From: Collinsella sp.
Lineage (GTDB): Bacteria > Actinomycetota > Coriobacteriia > Coriobacteriales > Coriobacteriaceae
Direction of reading: 5' to 3'
Assembly (NCBI GenBank): GCA_022713905.1
Contig: JAIHTM010000191.1
Coordinates: 1-5,304, forward strand
Length of the DNA: 5,304 bases
The notes under the pieces were generated by a model. The model was not told where the DNA came from and ran no database searches. It saw nothing but the letters and a program-made list of their open reading frames with translations. Numbering within the stretch: the stretch's first letter is position 1; each line of letters begins with the position of its first letter. Position numbers and translations under genes: made by a program. This document shows, one piece after another, positions 5,301 through 5,304 of this stretch.

Positions 5301-5304
5301 AGCT

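Larger units (their letters stand above)
4965..5304. other. Gene-free 340-base region upstream of the 4964 gene
   Basis: Open frames here (up to about 108 codons) have no recognisable protein features, lack well-spaced ribosome binding sites and overlap one another on both strands, so I call no gene. The region should hold the promoter of the 4964 gene, but I cannot point to a convincing -35/-10 pair; TATTTT (minus strand, 5037-5042) is only a weak -10 candidate. An 11 bp palindrome CTCAATTTGAG lies at 4989-4999 in the probable 5' leader. Short direct repeats near the right end are listed separately. Confidence 0.6.

Overview
The window looks like chromosomal DNA from a high-GC Actinomycetota gut anaerobe, most likely a Collinsella-type member of the Coriobacteriia. 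I base this on the overall GC-rich composition, strong GGAGG ribosome binding sites, frequent GTG starts and dispersed GGGGACAG-type repeats. The genus is an impression from memory of such genomes, not a search result.

Layout. At the left, on the + strand, are a CsoR/FrmR-family metal-sensing repressor (92-364), a repeat-rich gap with GGGGACAG elements forming a large imperfect hairpin (375-455), and a small membrane protein with a C-terminal zinc ribbon (511-984). A strong, probably bidirectional terminator (1002-1043) separates this block from three minus-strand genes. These are a cytosolic metal-dependent amidohydrolase (1077-2447), a protein with an AbiEi-like N-terminal part and a PD-(D/E)XK/DUF559-like nuclease C-terminal part (2827-3903), and a conserved hypothetical protein resembling the non-zinc portion of SEC-C-associated proteins (4257-4964). 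The last 340 bases hold no convincing gene but carry short direct repeats.

The most unusual structure is a pair of regular hairpin arrays tightly bracketing the nuclease-like gene: three units on its 3' side (2600-2818) and four on its 5' side (3924-4220). Each unit is a 56-57 bp inverted repeat with 16 bp arms of consensus RTCTCRATCTGTAACA and a 24-25 nt interior. The units recur every 81 bp on one side and every 80 bp on the other. Several arm differences keep base pairing through compensatory or wobble changes, and the interior often has its own short TAG/CTA stem, so the selected feature seems to be a fold. The nearest unit is 10 nt upstream of the gene's ribosome binding site, and the next one starts 8 nt after its stop codon. 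This nuclease-like gene plus hairpin cassette is the best candidate for an undescribed system. Its function is unknown, and RNA-antitoxin, mobile-repeat and self-regulation models all remain open.

The other genes look like independent transcription units. The amidohydrolase has a clean 16 bp palindrome just upstream that is probably a repressor operator. On the opposite strand next to it is a strong ribosome binding site whose reading frame runs only 21 codons before ending inside the first hairpin unit.
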